The notes under the pieces are model-generated. The model saw nothing but the letters and a program-made list of their open reading frames with translations, searched no databases and had not been told where the DNA came from. DNA of 64,000 nucleotides from Phyllobacterium myrsinacearum. Lineage in GTDB: Bacteria > Pseudomonadota > Alphaproteobacteria > Rhizobiales > Rhizobiaceae. Positions 52,033 through 60,517 of this stretch are shown here, one piece after another. Within the stretch, counting starts at the first letter, position 1. Each line of letters begins with the position of its first letter. The position numbers and the translations under genes were made by a program. The stretch is taken from the NCBI RefSeq assembly GCF_002980555.1, contig NZ_PVBT01000001.1:930001-994000 (forward strand), given 5' to 3'.

Positions 52033-52434
52033 TCAGGCCGTCCGGCGGATCAGGTCCAGGGCATGAATGGTGGGAAGTGTCAGCCTGTCCGGCAAGTTAT
52101 CGAGGGCAAACCAGTCGATACCGCCATGTTTGTCCGGTTCAAGCAATTGCATCTCGCCGGAAAAGCTTTCCGCCTGAAACAGAACACCGAACCAATGCTG
52201 CTTTTCATCGTGGAAAAGCTGTTCGCTAAGGCCCAGCAGTTTGATATCACCGGCTTCCAGCCCGGTTTCTTCAAGCGCTTCGCGCCGGATCGCCTGTTCG
52301 GCGGTTTCCAGAAAGTCGATCTTGCCGCCCGGTATGCCCCAGGCGCCGATCTCCGGGCTTTTCCTGCGCTGCAACAACAGGATATGGCCGTCCTTCAAGA
52401 AGACGATTCCGCATCCAACGCCCGGTGCATTCAC
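52033..52434 (-). CDS. NUDIX hydrolase
   Basis: 133 residues. Complete Nudix box GGKIDFLETAEQAIRREALE followed by ETGLEAGD (GX5EX7REUXEEXGU, about 36-58), preceded by LLLQRRKSPEIGAWGIPGG as in ADP-ribose/NTP pyrophosphatase-like members. It hydrolyses nucleoside diphosphates linked to another group; the substrate is not predictable. 11 bp after the helicase gene on the same strand, probably co-transcribed. Confidence 0.93.
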   Translation of the reverse strand: MNAPGVGCGIVFLKDGHILLLQRRKSPEIGAWGIPGGKIDFLETAEQAIRREALEETGLEAGDIKLLGLSEQLFHDEKQHWFGVLFQAESFSGEMQLLEPDKHGGIDWFALDNLPDRLTLPTIHALDLIRRTA

Positions 52435-52445
52435 GGTTGCAACCT

Positions 52446-53975
52446 TCAGATTTTCGTGTCGATCAGCATGAAGGCGGGGATTTCATCGCCAAAGCCGACC
52501 GGCGATGGTTCATTGTCGCCCCGGTCGCGGCGGTGGTCGCGATCACGCTCACGGCGTGGTTGTTCCTGCGGTGCAGCAGGACGGGCGCGGCGCTGTTCAT
52601 TCTCGGCCTTGATGGCGGCCTTCTGTGGTTTTTCAGCGGTCTTCCTGGCCGGCTTTTCCTCGATAACCGGCTGTTCACCGGTTTCCTTGGCGCGCTCGGC
52701 GGCGGCAATGATGTCGATTTCCGATTGCGGGCGCTCGCGCTCGCGGCCTTCATTGCGCGGCTTGCGCTTGCTCTCGCTCTTGCCGCGGGCGTTGCGGCCG
52801 CGGCGCGGCGCTTCGTCGGTTTCTTCCGAAACGGGCAGGGTGGTAAGATCGCCGTCATACCAGTTGATGTCTTCGCCGATCAGTTTTTCGATGGAGGCGA
52901 GATGTTTGACATCCGATGGCGTGACCAGTGTGAACGCCTTGCCGGAACGGCCGGCGCGGCCCGTGCGGCCGATGCGGTGAACGTAATCTTCCGAATGGAT
53001 CGGCACGTCGAAATTGAAGACATGGCTGACATCGGGAATGTCGAGGCCGCGCGCCGCCACATCGGAGGCGACAAGGATCTTCAGCTTGCCGTCCTTGAAA
53101 TTGGCCAGCATCGTCGTGCGGGCGCGCTGATCCATATCACCGTGCAGGGCACCGGCATCGAATTCATGCTTGACGAGCGAGCGGAACAGCTCCGAAACAT
53201 CCTTCTTGCGGTTGCAGAAGATGATTGCGTTCTTCAGGCCATCCTCTTCGGCGCGGATCAGATCGCGCAGCTTGGCGCGCTTTTCCCAATCCTTCTTGCC
53301 GGATTTGACCAGCTGCTGCTCGACGGTCTTGGCCGTCGTCGCCGCCTTGGCGACTTCAACCCGGACAGGAGCGTGCAGGAACTGTTCGGTCAGCTTGGTG
53401 ATCTCCGGCGGCATGGTGGCCGAGAAGAACAGCGTCTGGCGGGTGAACGGGATCAGTTTGCAGATGCGCTCGATATCGGGAATGAAGCCCATGTCGAGCA
53501 TGCGGTCGGCTTCGTCGATGACGAGGATGTCGACGCCGGTCAGAAGCAGTTTGCCGCGCTCGAAATGATCGAGCAGGCGGCCGGGCGTGGCAATCAGAAC
53601 GTCGGCGCCGCGCTCGAGCTTGCGCAGCTGGTCGTCAAAAGAGACGCCGCCGATCAGCAGTGCGACGTTGAGGCGATGGTTCTTGCCGTATTTGACGAAG
53701 TTTTCCTCGACCTGCGCTGCAAGCTCGCGTGTCGGCTCCAGAATGAGCGTGCGCGGCATGCGGGCACGGGCACGGCCCTGTTCCAGCAGCGTCAGCATCG
53801 GCAGCACGAAGGAGGCGGTCTTGCCGGTCCCCGTCTGGGCAATGCCGAGCACGTCCTTGCGCTGCAGCGCATGCGGGATGGCGCCTGCCTGGATCGGAGT
53901 GGGGATGGTGTATCCTGCTGCTTCGACAGCGTCGAGCACTTTCGGCGAAAGGCCCAGATCAGCGAACGTGGTCAA
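52446..53975 (-). CDS. DEAD-box ATP-dependent RNA helicase (RhlE-like)
   Basis: 509 residues. All helicase motifs are visible: Q motif FADLGLSPKVLDAV and PTPIQ, Walker A AQTGTGKT (about 46-53), PTRELAAQ, TPGRLLDHF, DEADRMLDMGF, SATMP, and HRIGRTGRAGRSG. The last 130 residues are basic and disordered (RRGRNARGKSESKRKPRN...), as in RhlE-type helicases that remodel structured RNA or ribosome precursors. The start is TTG 53975 (TTFADLGL); no ATG fits. It precedes the NUDIX gene. Confidence 0.94.
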   Translation of the reverse strand: MTTFADLGLSPKVLDAVEAAGYTIPTPIQAGAIPHALQRKDVLGIAQTGTGKTASFVLPMLTLLEQGRARARMPRTLILEPTRELAAQVEENFVKYGKNHRLNVALLIGGVSFDDQLRKLERGADVLIATPGRLLDHFERGKLLLTGVDILVIDEADRMLDMGFIPDIERICKLIPFTRQTLFFSATMPPEITKLTEQFLHAPVRVEVAKAATTAKTVEQQLVKSGKKDWEKRAKLRDLIRAEEDGLKNAIIFCNRKKDVSELFRSLVKHEFDAGALHGDMDQRARTTMLANFKDGKLKILVASDVAARGLDIPDVSHVFNFDVPIHSEDYVHRIGRTGRAGRSGKAFTLVTPSDVKHLASIEKLIGEDINWYDGDLTTLPVSEETDEAPRRGRNARGKSESKRKPRNEGRERERPQSEIDIIAAAERAKETGEQPVIEEKPARKTAEKPQKAAIKAENEQRRARPAAPQEQPRRERDRDHRRDRGDNEPSPVGFGDEIPAFMLIDTKI

Positions 53976-54164
53976 TGGAGGTTTAACTTTCTATCTGCAG
54001 TCGATGCCGCACATGTCCGTCATTTTTGCCAATGGAATGGGTGCTTTGTATTGCACATTGTCTTGCAGGAATGGCGTTAGGGCCCATGCCCGCAAAAGTC
54101 AACTCTCGCATCCCTCGAGATTTAAGAGTCTGTTACAATTGTGCATCACTTTAATCTAATGTTG

Positions 54165-54938
54165 TCAATAAAGGAACTGTTCTTTGAGAATTCGCTCATT
54201 CCACGAATGGTTCTTGTCGAACAGGATGGTTGCGCGCAGTTGCGAGGCTTCTTCGATCGTAACCGAAAGAACCGACTTCACTTCCGTGTGATCGGCGACG
54301 GCGTTGACCGGGCGCTTCTCCGGCTCGAGGATATCGAACCGCACGGTGACCTTGTTGGACAGGAGCGCCCCGCGCCAGCGCCGCGGGCGGAAGGGTGAAA
54401 CCGGGGTGAGGGCGAGCAGGCGCGCATCGAGCGGCAGGATCGGCCCCTGTGCCGACAGGTTGTAGGCCGTCGATCCGGCCGGTGTTGCCACCATCACACC
54501 ATCGCAGATCAGCTCTTCGAGCCGCACCTGATCGTCAACGGTGATCCTGATTTTCGCAGCCTGGTAGGACTGGCGCAGCAGATAGACATCGTTGAGCGCA
54601 AATGAGGTGACGGTGCCTTCTTCGGCCGATTCCGCCACCATCTTGAGCGGGCGGATGGTTTCCGCCTGGGCGGCTTCCACGCGTTCCTTCAGGCCGGTCT
54701 CGCTGTACTCATTCATGAGAAAGCCGACGGAGCCGCGATTCATGCCATAGGTCATCTTGCCCTGGTTCATGTGGTTCTGCAGCGTCTGGAGCATGAAGCC
54801 GTCGCCGCCGAGCGCGATGATGACATCGGCATCCTTGGGCGCTGTCTGTCCATACAGCTTGACCAGCGAGGCCATGGCCTCATCGGATTCCGGCGTTCCG
54901 GAGGAGAGAAAAGCAAAGGTTTCAATATTCCGGGTCAT
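54165..54938 (-). CDS. nadK: NAD kinase
   Basis: 257 residues. Phosphorylates NAD to NADP. Seen: the diacylglycerol-kinase-like GGDGF motif in VIIALGGDGFMLQTLQ (about 45-52), MNRGSVGFLMNEYSE, VMVATPAGSTAYNLSAQGPI, and SPFRPRRWRGALLSN. ATG 54938 (MTRNIETFAFLSS) is the family start; the frame to 55040 is unsupported. Downstream of the helicase gene there is a 189-bp gap without a clear terminator. tRNA-Thr lies upstream on the other strand. Confidence 0.96.
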   Translation of the reverse strand: MTRNIETFAFLSSGTPESDEAMASLVKLYGQTAPKDADVIIALGGDGFMLQTLQNHMNQGKMTYGMNRGSVGFLMNEYSETGLKERVEAAQAETIRPLKMVAESAEEGTVTSFALNDVYLLRQSYQAAKIRITVDDQVRLEELICDGVMVATPAGSTAYNLSAQGPILPLDARLLALTPVSPFRPRRWRGALLSNKVTVRFDILEPEKRPVNAVADHTEVKSVLSVTIEEASQLRATILFDKNHSWNERILKEQFLY

Positions 54939-55093
54939 GGCTGCCTGCGTGTCCGAGCATGTCGAGGATGTATCGCCTAGCACGGCGCGCTTGATCTGGC
55001 AAAATGCGGCCCGGCCAAAAAAACCGGAAAAAAAGCGCAAACCGTTGTTTTTTCATTTTACAATGGGGGCGTTTATGCTAATCGGACGCCGCT

Positions 55094-55169
55094 GCCCTTA
55101 TAGCTCAGTTGGTAGAGCATCTGATTTGTAATCAGAGGGTCGGGAGTTCGAGTCTCTCTGGGGGCACCA
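55094..55169 (+). tRNA. tRNA-Thr (anticodon TGT)
   Basis: 76 nt, cloverleaf complete: acceptor GCCCTTA pairs with TGGGGGC (two G-T pairs), D arm TAGCTCAGTTGGTAGAGCA, anticodon stem TCTGA/TCAGA with loop TTTGTAA (anticodon TGT at 55127-55129), T arm with GTTCGAGTC, and encoded CCA at 55167-55169. It reads ACA and, by wobble, other ACN threonine codons. Confidence 0.97.
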
Positions 55170-55300
55170 CCTTTCCTTTGATGTTGTTCGTTTGCTTTTT
55201 CGATGATCCCGCACCGGGTTTCGGGCGAGGAGTTGCGTTTCCGCTGTGGCAGCAATCCGCCTGAATGGGATGATTCCACGCGTCGTCCAGCCGGCAGGCG

Positions 55301-55681
55301 TCAACGCGCTGCGAGCCGCTCGGCAATTCGCGCCCGGTTGATGCGCATGGCTTCCCCGGTCGGTTGCCAATCAGCACACCATTCCACGGGAAAACCGGCG
55401 AGCAGCTGATCGGTATCTGCAAATTGTGGCGCGTATCCGCGTGCACGCATTTCAGCGACGAGTTGCGCTTGCCGTTTGGCAAGGTAACCCAAGCGCGGAT
55501 AGAAGAACCGGACATGACCTGTACCAAGGGTGTAGCTCGATGGATTGCGCCGATCGTCCGGCGTTTCTCCCCTGGCTATCGCGGCCCTGACGAGTGCGAA
55601 GACACGGGGAAGCTCCCGGTACTCCGCAACCAGATGCGGGCCTGTAAGCTCAGATGACGGAATGCAGTTGATCCGCGTCAA
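55301..55681 (-). CDS. Pyrimidine-dimer DNA glycosylase / endonuclease V (DenV) homologue
   Basis: 126 residues from TTG 55681. The start (M)TRINCIPSSELTGPHLVAEY and RELPRVF align closely with T4 endonuclease V (MTRINLTLVSEL...AEYRELPRVF). Known catalytic residues are all present at the same numbers: Thr2 (alpha-amino nucleophile after Met removal), Arg3, Arg22, Glu23 and Arg26. Later blocks YTLGTGHVRFFYPRLGYL and KRQAQLVAEM also match. The T4 C-terminal aromatic tail (WYKYY) is missing. GAGGAAG lies 9 nt before the TTG; ATG 55729 would bury Thr2 and is rejected. Expected role: base excision of UV cyclobutane dimers. Confidence 0.9.
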   Translation of the reverse strand: MTRINCIPSSELTGPHLVAEYRELPRVFALVRAAIARGETPDDRRNPSSYTLGTGHVRFFYPRLGYLAKRQAQLVAEMRARGYAPQFADTDQLLAGFPVEWCADWQPTGEAMRINRARIAERLAAR

Positions 55682-55766
55682 TCGTCTGACTTCCTCATTG
55701 TTCAATCCTGTTCGTGTTTTAAGGCACAATGCTCAAGCGTTTTTCAGCCGAGGCTTCACGCCGGTT

Positions 55767-56036
55767 CTACAGAAACCCAAACTGCCGGCACTTGCTGAGA
55801 AAACTTTTCACCGGCTCGGCGTCTTTTGCCGGATCGCGCGCAAAATTCGCGCAGACGGTGCGAACCTTCTCGGTTTCTCCCGCCTTTGCTCCGGCGGCGT
55901 CATAAAATGCGTTCTCGGCATCCCGCATCGGCCGGGTCTGCTCCTTCTGTTCCGTGTCAGCCGCGTTTCGCGTTGCTCCGTAATAGGCGCCACCCGCGAT
56001 AAGCGCGATACAGACTGCCGCAATCAGGTGTTTCAT
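55767..56036 (-). CDS. Small secreted protein of unknown function
   Basis: 89 residues. Positive start and hydrophobic MKHLIAAVCIALIAGGAYYG suggest a signal peptide or single membrane anchor, followed by a short charged helical part with two cysteines (TVCANF and SKCRQFGF). ATG 56036 fits the signal peptide; the frame to 56102 adds unconserved residues. I do not recognise a family. It lies 85 bp upstream of the DenV-like gene on the same strand. Confidence 0.6.
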   Translation of the reverse strand: MKHLIAAVCIALIAGGAYYGATRNAADTEQKEQTRPMRDAENAFYDAAGAKAGETEKVRTVCANFARDPAKDAEPVKSFLSKCRQFGFL

Positions 56037-56144
56037 CCGGTTGTCCCTACGCTGCTGCTCTTTGCCTGGCAGGACGCTATCGCAGGTTCGATACCAAGGC
56101 AAAGGCCTGCTCGACTAGCCCGCCGGGGATTGATTTCGGCTGAA

Positions 56145-56792
56145 TTAGACAGGCGTGCCAATCTGTGGAGCGAATTTTTCTCCGGTACGGCCCTTCTCAA
56201 AGACAGCGCAACTGTCGTAAAAATGCATGGAAAGCGTTCCTCTCGAAAAGTCGCTTTCCGGAACCGCTCCGCGTGTGTGTTCGGCGTTCAGTTCGTCGAT
56301 CATGTCCTTGCAGTGTTCAATGAACGATCCCGGCCGCTTGTATCCGCCGGAGTATTCTTCCCAATAGGCGGTGTGCAGATCCTCGACAAAATAGACGCCG
56401 TCCCTGACCATGCGCGGATAAAGGAACTGAAATGTTGCCGACACGTGCTCCATGACATGGCTCCCGTCGTCAAGAACAATATCGGGGGCTCCAAACTCTG
56501 CCAGAACGGACGCCAGGAAACCGGTGTCGGACTGATCTCCGATCCGGATATGGATCTGATCTTCTTCAAAATTTGCACATTCGGCCCTGACATCAATGCC
56601 GATAATTGTTGCAAGAGGACCCAGATACTGCTTCCACATTTGCAGCGATCCGCCTTCGCCGCAACCGATTTCGAGGAATACTACCGGCCGATTGACGTAT
56701 CTGGAAAAGTGCCGTTCATAACTGGGGAAGTAGTGTTTCCATTTATGAATGATGCGGCCCTGATTATTCAGGAACAATGGCCAAAGTGACAT
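56145..56792 (-). CDS. Class I SAM-dependent methyltransferase (MycE/cephalosporin-hydroxylase-like)
   Basis: 215 residues. Rossmann-like SAM site VVFLEIGCGEGGSLQMWKQY (about 35-55), then ATIIGIDVRAECANF (acidic ribose ligand), IRIGDQSDTGFLASVL, and IVLDDGSHVMEHVSATFQFL with DDGSH as in sugar O-methyltransferases of the MycE/RebM-like group. Sugar or glycan methylation is plausible but unproven. It looks less GC-rich than the neighbouring core genes, which hints at acquisition. ATG 56792 follows GGGGTTGGAC. The frame extends into the cytochrome gene region without support. Confidence 0.82.
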   Translation of the reverse strand: MSLWPLFLNNQGRIIHKWKHYFPSYERHFSRYVNRPVVFLEIGCGEGGSLQMWKQYLGPLATIIGIDVRAECANFEEDQIHIRIGDQSDTGFLASVLAEFGAPDIVLDDGSHVMEHVSATFQFLYPRMVRDGVYFVEDLHTAYWEEYSGGYKRPGSFIEHCKDMIDELNAEHTRGAVPESDFSRGTLSMHFYDSCAVFEKGRTGEKFAPQIGTPV

Positions 56793-56878
56793 GTCCAACC
56801 CCGTGGTTTTGATGTGGAACAGGTATGTGATGATCCTTGAAATAGCAAGGTTTGTGCAAGCCTGGCTTGGTTGGCAGA

Positions 56879-57409
56879 TCACGGCAGCATTCGCTGTATC
56901 ACCTCATCCCTGCGGATGAAGCGGTGCCAAAGTGCGGCCAGGGCATGAATGCCGGCCAGAATCAGTATTCCATTGGCGCAAAGGCCGTGCAGTTCCCTGA
57001 TCGAGCGCGCGGTTTCCCTGTTGGGAACAAATGGCGCGGGAATGGTGAAGAGGCCGAAAAAGCTCAAGGCATCACCCCTGAACCAGGTCAGCAGTATGCC
57101 AAGGACAGGAATGGCAATCAGCAGGGCATAGAGCAAAAGATGCCCGATCTTTGCCAGCGGACGCTCCAGACCAGTCATTGAAGACGGAAGCTCCGGGGCG
57201 CCGCGCGCCATGCGCAAAGCCACCCGCCAGAACACGAGTGCGGCCAAAAGCAAGCCGAACGAAATGTGCAGCCGCCATGCCAGAGCCCTGCTGGGGTCGC
57301 CGCGCGCAAAAATATCATTGCCATAGGTCAGCGCATAGATCAGCAGGACCAGGACGAACAGCGACCAGTGCAGCGCCTTCTGCACCGGTGAATATCCATT
57401 GACCGCCAT
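56879..57409 (-). CDS. Cytochrome b561 family membrane protein
   Basis: 176 residues, four membrane helices: LHWSLFVLVLLIYALTYG, RLHISFGLLLAALVFWRVAL, IGHLLLYALLIAIPVLGILL and LHGLCANGILILAGIHALAA. The histidines of these helices (QKALHW, WRLHIS, GHLLLY, HALAALWHRF) are placed to bind two b haems, as in bacterial b561 proteins that oxidise quinol or reduce superoxide. ATG 57409 (MAVNGYSPVQ) is preferred to 57421. Divergent from the cupin gene (237 bp). Confidence 0.92.
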   Translation of the reverse strand: MAVNGYSPVQKALHWSLFVLVLLIYALTYGNDIFARGDPSRALAWRLHISFGLLLAALVFWRVALRMARGAPELPSSMTGLERPLAKIGHLLLYALLIAIPVLGILLTWFRGDALSFFGLFTIPAPFVPNRETARSIRELHGLCANGILILAGIHALAALWHRFIRRDEVIQRMLP

Positions 57410-57646
57410 CGTGCACTCCAATTTATAATCATTCTAATGTTTCCAGATTGATGTGAAACGCGGTGCTTCGGCAACGGTTTTTTTCTTAACGATTCGTAAG
57501 GTTCCGGGCTGTGGTTTCCCGGCGAGGTGCATGCGCATCCTTCCATCGCCGGACGGCTTGAAAGTGGATCACCGCTCCCATACCATTCGCCCGGATTCAT
57601 GATCACACGGCCCGGTGCGCGCCGTTCATTTCATCGGGAGCTTGAT

Positions 57647-58180
57647 ATGACAGGGAAAGACCGGCCGTCCTCCATTGCCCATTGGTCGCAGATCGAAGGG
57701 GCGGATGACAACCACTACAAGGGCGACGACGAACTGCTCGCCATCAATGCAGCCTTCGGCCGGCATTTCGGGCTTGGCAGGATCGGCATACACCATCAGC
57801 GTCTGCTGCCCGGACGGCGGACATCGTTTCCGCACGCCGAGAGCGCGGAAGAGGAGTTCGTCTATGTTATCGAAGGCACGCCCGATGTCTGGCTGGATGG
57901 TGAACTGCACCGGTTGAAGGCGGGCGATGCGGTTGGTTTTCCGGCGGGCACCGGCATTGCCCATAGTTTTCTCAACAATACCGCGGAGGAGGTCCGTCTT
58001 CTCGTGGTGGGCGAAACGCCGAAACCGGAGAATCTGATCTATTATCCACGCCATCCCGAGCGCAAGGCACTGCGTTCCGACTGGTGGGACAATCCTCCCG
58101 AACGCCCATTGGGCGGTCATGACGGCATGCCGGACAAAGTCCGGCTCTGGAAAGCGGCCAAAGCCACCAAAGCGGAATAG
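57647..58180 (+). CDS. Cupin-domain protein
   Basis: 177 residues. Double-stranded beta-helix cupin: motif 1 in RTSFPHAESAEEEFVYVIEG (HX-EEEFVYV, about 65-85) and motif 2 in AGTGIAHSFLNNTAEEVRLL (His about 110), so a metal site is likely intact. The C-terminal LIYYPRHPERKALRSDWWDN is typical of a rhizobial cupin group of unknown substrate. GGGAGCTT precedes ATG 57647. 34 bp before the kinase-fold gene, probably one operon. Confidence 0.9.
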   Translation: MTGKDRPSSIAHWSQIEGADDNHYKGDDELLAINAAFGRHFGLGRIGIHHQRLLPGRRTSFPHAESAEEEFVYVIEGTPDVWLDGELHRLKAGDAVGFPAGTGIAHSFLNNTAEEVRLLVVGETPKPENLIYYPRHPERKALRSDWWDNPPERPLGGHDGMPDKVRLWKAAKATKAE

Positions 58181-58214
58181 GGGCCGTCATCCTGTTGCAT
58201 GGAGATATTGCGCA

Positions 58215-59123
58215 ATGCCGAATGATACTTCGCGTGAAGCACCCATCGTGATCGATGCGGCGCTGGTCAGAACGCTGATTGCGGCGCAATTCCCGCAATG
58301 GTCGGATCTGGCGATAAAGCCGGTCCGGCACGGCGGATGGGACAACAGGACCTTTCATCTCGGCGATCACATGACGGTGCGGTTGCCGAGCGGCGCTTCC
58401 TATGCCGCGCAGGTGCAGAAAGAGCAATATTGGCTGCCGCGGCTTGCGCCGCAACTGCCTTTGCCCATTCCCGAGCCGGTAGCCCTGGGAGAGCCGGACG
58501 AACATTATCCCTGGCACTGGTCGGTTTACCGATGGCTTGCCGGAGAAACCGCCAAGCGGGAGCGGATCGCTGACCTGCCGCAGTTTGCCAATGATCTGGC
58601 GGCGTTCCTCACGGCGCTGCAGGGCGCCGATGCAACAGGCGGCCCGGTGCCAGGCGCACATAATTTTCATCGCGGCGGATCGCTGTCGGTCTATGACGCG
58701 CAAACCCGGCAAGCCATTGCGGTGCTTGGCGGTGCGATCGATACCGGCCTGGCGACGGCCGTCTGGGATGCAGCCCTTGCAGCGGCATGGTCCGGACCGC
58801 CAGTCTGGCTTCATGGCGATGTCGCCTCCGGCAATCTTCTGGTCAGAGACCACAGGTTGAGCGCCGTGATTGATTTTGGCACGTGCGGTGTGGGCGATCC
58901 CGCCTGCGACCTTGCCATTGCCTGGACCCTTTTCGAAGGGGAAAGCCGGCAAAGCTTCAAGGCTGCGCTGCCGCTTGATCCCGCAACCTGGGCGCGGGGG
59001 CGCGGCTGGACAGTGTGGAAGGCGCTGATCGTCTATGCCGGACTTCCCGGCACCAATCCCCTGGAAAAAGAAAACGCAAAGCACATCCTTGGAGAGGTGC
59101 TTGCGGATGACAGGGATCCTTGA
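58215..59123 (+). CDS. Aminoglycoside phosphotransferase (APH)-family kinase
   Basis: 302 residues. Kinase-like APH fold: N-lobe GGWDNRTFHLGDHMTVRLPS, Brenner motif VWLHGDVASGNLLV (catalytic Asp about 213) and metal motif AVIDFGTCGVGDPACDLAIA. Relatives phosphorylate many small alcohols, not only antibiotics, so resistance should not be assumed. ATG 58215 starts the conserved domain; the frame opens inside the cupin gene. It follows the cupin gene by 34 bp. Confidence 0.92.
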   Translation: MPNDTSREAPIVIDAALVRTLIAAQFPQWSDLAIKPVRHGGWDNRTFHLGDHMTVRLPSGASYAAQVQKEQYWLPRLAPQLPLPIPEPVALGEPDEHYPWHWSVYRWLAGETAKRERIADLPQFANDLAAFLTALQGADATGGPVPGAHNFHRGGSLSVYDAQTRQAIAVLGGAIDTGLATAVWDAALAAAWSGPPVWLHGDVASGNLLVRDHRLSAVIDFGTCGVGDPACDLAIAWTLFEGESRQSFKAALPLDPATWARGRGWTVWKALIVYAGLPGTNPLEKENAKHILGEVLADDRDP

Positions 59124-59298
59124 AAAGCGTTTGAGATTTACAGCGGATTTGCATGTTGAGAACGGCTGTTTTCCCGCGATAAACCATGCCGGTTTTTTCC
59201 TACTGAATGCGTACCTGCGGGGCGTGGTATTTCATTTTTACTTATAGTACGGTTCGCTCGTCCTTGCGGACCATCGAAGAAAAATGAGGGGAAAAACC

Positions 59299-60420
59299 AT
59301 GTCTTTGAAGAGAATAATGCAAGCTGCATTACTGAGTGTTGCTTTGGGCGCTCCAGTTGCGCTGGCCGATGATCTGAAGATCGCGGTCGCAGGTCCGATG
59401 ACGGGCCAGCTTGCCAATATCGGTGACCAGTTCAAGCAGGGTGCACAGGCCGCAGCCGCGGCGATCAACGAAAAGGGCGGCATCAAGGGACGGCAGATCA
59501 AGCTGGTGATCGAAGATGACGTCTGCGATCCCAAACAGGCTGTTTCCATTGCCAACCGCATCGTTGCGGAAGGGATCAAGTTCGTCGATGGCCATGCCTG
59601 TTCCGGGGCCAGCATTCCAGCGTCGGCGGTTTATGCCGAGGCTGGCGTGCTGATGATGACGCCGGCTTCATCCAATCCCGACCTGACCGATGCGGCTGCG
59701 AAAAAGGGCTGGCCGACGATCATGCGCCTTTACACGCGCGATGACGGCCAGGGTGAGTTCGTCGGTCCGTGGATCGCCAAGACCTACAAGGGCAAGCGCG
59801 TTGTCATCCTGCATGACAAGGGCGCCTATGGTAAGGGCCTTGCCGACGCGGTGAAGGCCAAGATGAACGAGAGCGGGCTGAAGGAAGTGCTGTATGACGG
59901 CATCAATGCCGGCGACAAGGACTATTCGGCTCTCATCACCAAGCTGAAGGAAGCAAAGGCCGACTTCGTCTATTTCGGCGGCTATCATCCCGAAGCAGGC
60001 CTCATTCTGCGCCAGGCGGCCGACCAGAACTTCAAGTTCCAGCTGATGATGGGCGATGCGATTGCCTCGCCGGAATTCTGGGCGGTGGCAGGACCGGCAG
60101 GCGAGGGCGTGATGTTCACATTCCCGGCCAATCCGCAGGCCCGGCCCGAGGCGAAGGCGGCCGTGGAGAAGATCAAGGCCAGCGGCTTCACGCCGGATGG
60201 ATTCACGCTGTTCTCCTATGCGGTCGTCGAAGCTTTCGCTCAGGGCATTGAACGGGCGGGCAGCGATGATCCGGTCAAGGTTGCGGCGGCGCTCAAGGAT
60301 GGAAAGCCGGTCAATACGGTCATTGGCCCGGTGGTTTTCGATGCGAAGGGCGATATCAAGGACGCCAAATATGACATCAATATCTGGCACGACGGCGCCT
60401 ATGCGGCGATGAAGCCGTAA
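59299..60420 (+). CDS. Branched-chain amino-acid ABC transporter periplasmic binding protein
   Basis: 373 residues. Signal peptide (MQAALLSVALGAPVALA), then a type I periplasmic binding fold: LKIAVAGPMTGQLANIGDQF, EDDVCDPKQAVSIANRIV, FVDGHACSGASIPAS (disulfide pair with DDVC), MMTPASSNPDLT and RLYTRDDGQGEFVG. This is the LivJ/BraC pattern for Leu/Ile/Val and related amino acids. No liv permease or ATPase genes are adjacent, so the transporter is encoded elsewhere. ATG 59299 has GAGGGG 8 nt upstream; ATG 59284 is an alternative. Ends at a strong terminator. Confidence 0.95.
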   Translation: MSLKRIMQAALLSVALGAPVALADDLKIAVAGPMTGQLANIGDQFKQGAQAAAAAINEKGGIKGRQIKLVIEDDVCDPKQAVSIANRIVAEGIKFVDGHACSGASIPASAVYAEAGVLMMTPASSNPDLTDAAAKKGWPTIMRLYTRDDGQGEFVGPWIAKTYKGKRVVILHDKGAYGKGLADAVKAKMNESGLKEVLYDGINAGDKDYSALITKLKEAKADFVYFGGYHPEAGLILRQAADQNFKFQLMMGDAIASPEFWAVAGPAGEGVMFTFPANPQARPEAKAAVEKIKASGFTPDGFTLFSYAVVEAFAQGIERAGSDDPVKVAAALKDGKPVNTVIGPVVFDAKGDIKDAKYDINIWHDGAYAAMKP

Positions 60421-60468
60421 GACAGCGGACGGCAGGCGGTCATTTCCTCCACCTGTTCGGGTCACCAT

Positions 60469-60500
60469 GAAAACGGGCGCCTCGGGCGCCCGTTTTCATT
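60469..60500 (+). terminator. Rho-independent terminator after the LivJ-like gene
   Basis: A 12-bp stem, GAAAACGGGCGC (60469-60480) with GCGCCCGTTTTC (60486-60497), and T-runs on both strands. It is 48 bp past the stop codon and can also serve the convergent lytic transglycosylase gene. Confidence 0.9.
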
Positions 60501-60517
60501 GGCAAACAAGACCTGTT

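Noticed and set aside
55132-55300. A frameshifted remnant of the DenV C-terminal tail after the stop at 55301.
   Set aside because: The downstream frames (for example the one giving ...DDAWNHPIQ) do not resemble WYKYYGKAIYA; the short form looks genuine.
58215-59123. Aminoglycoside resistance determinant.
   Set aside because: Only the broad APH kinase fold is visible; it is in an apparent operon with a cupin gene and has no mobile-element context.
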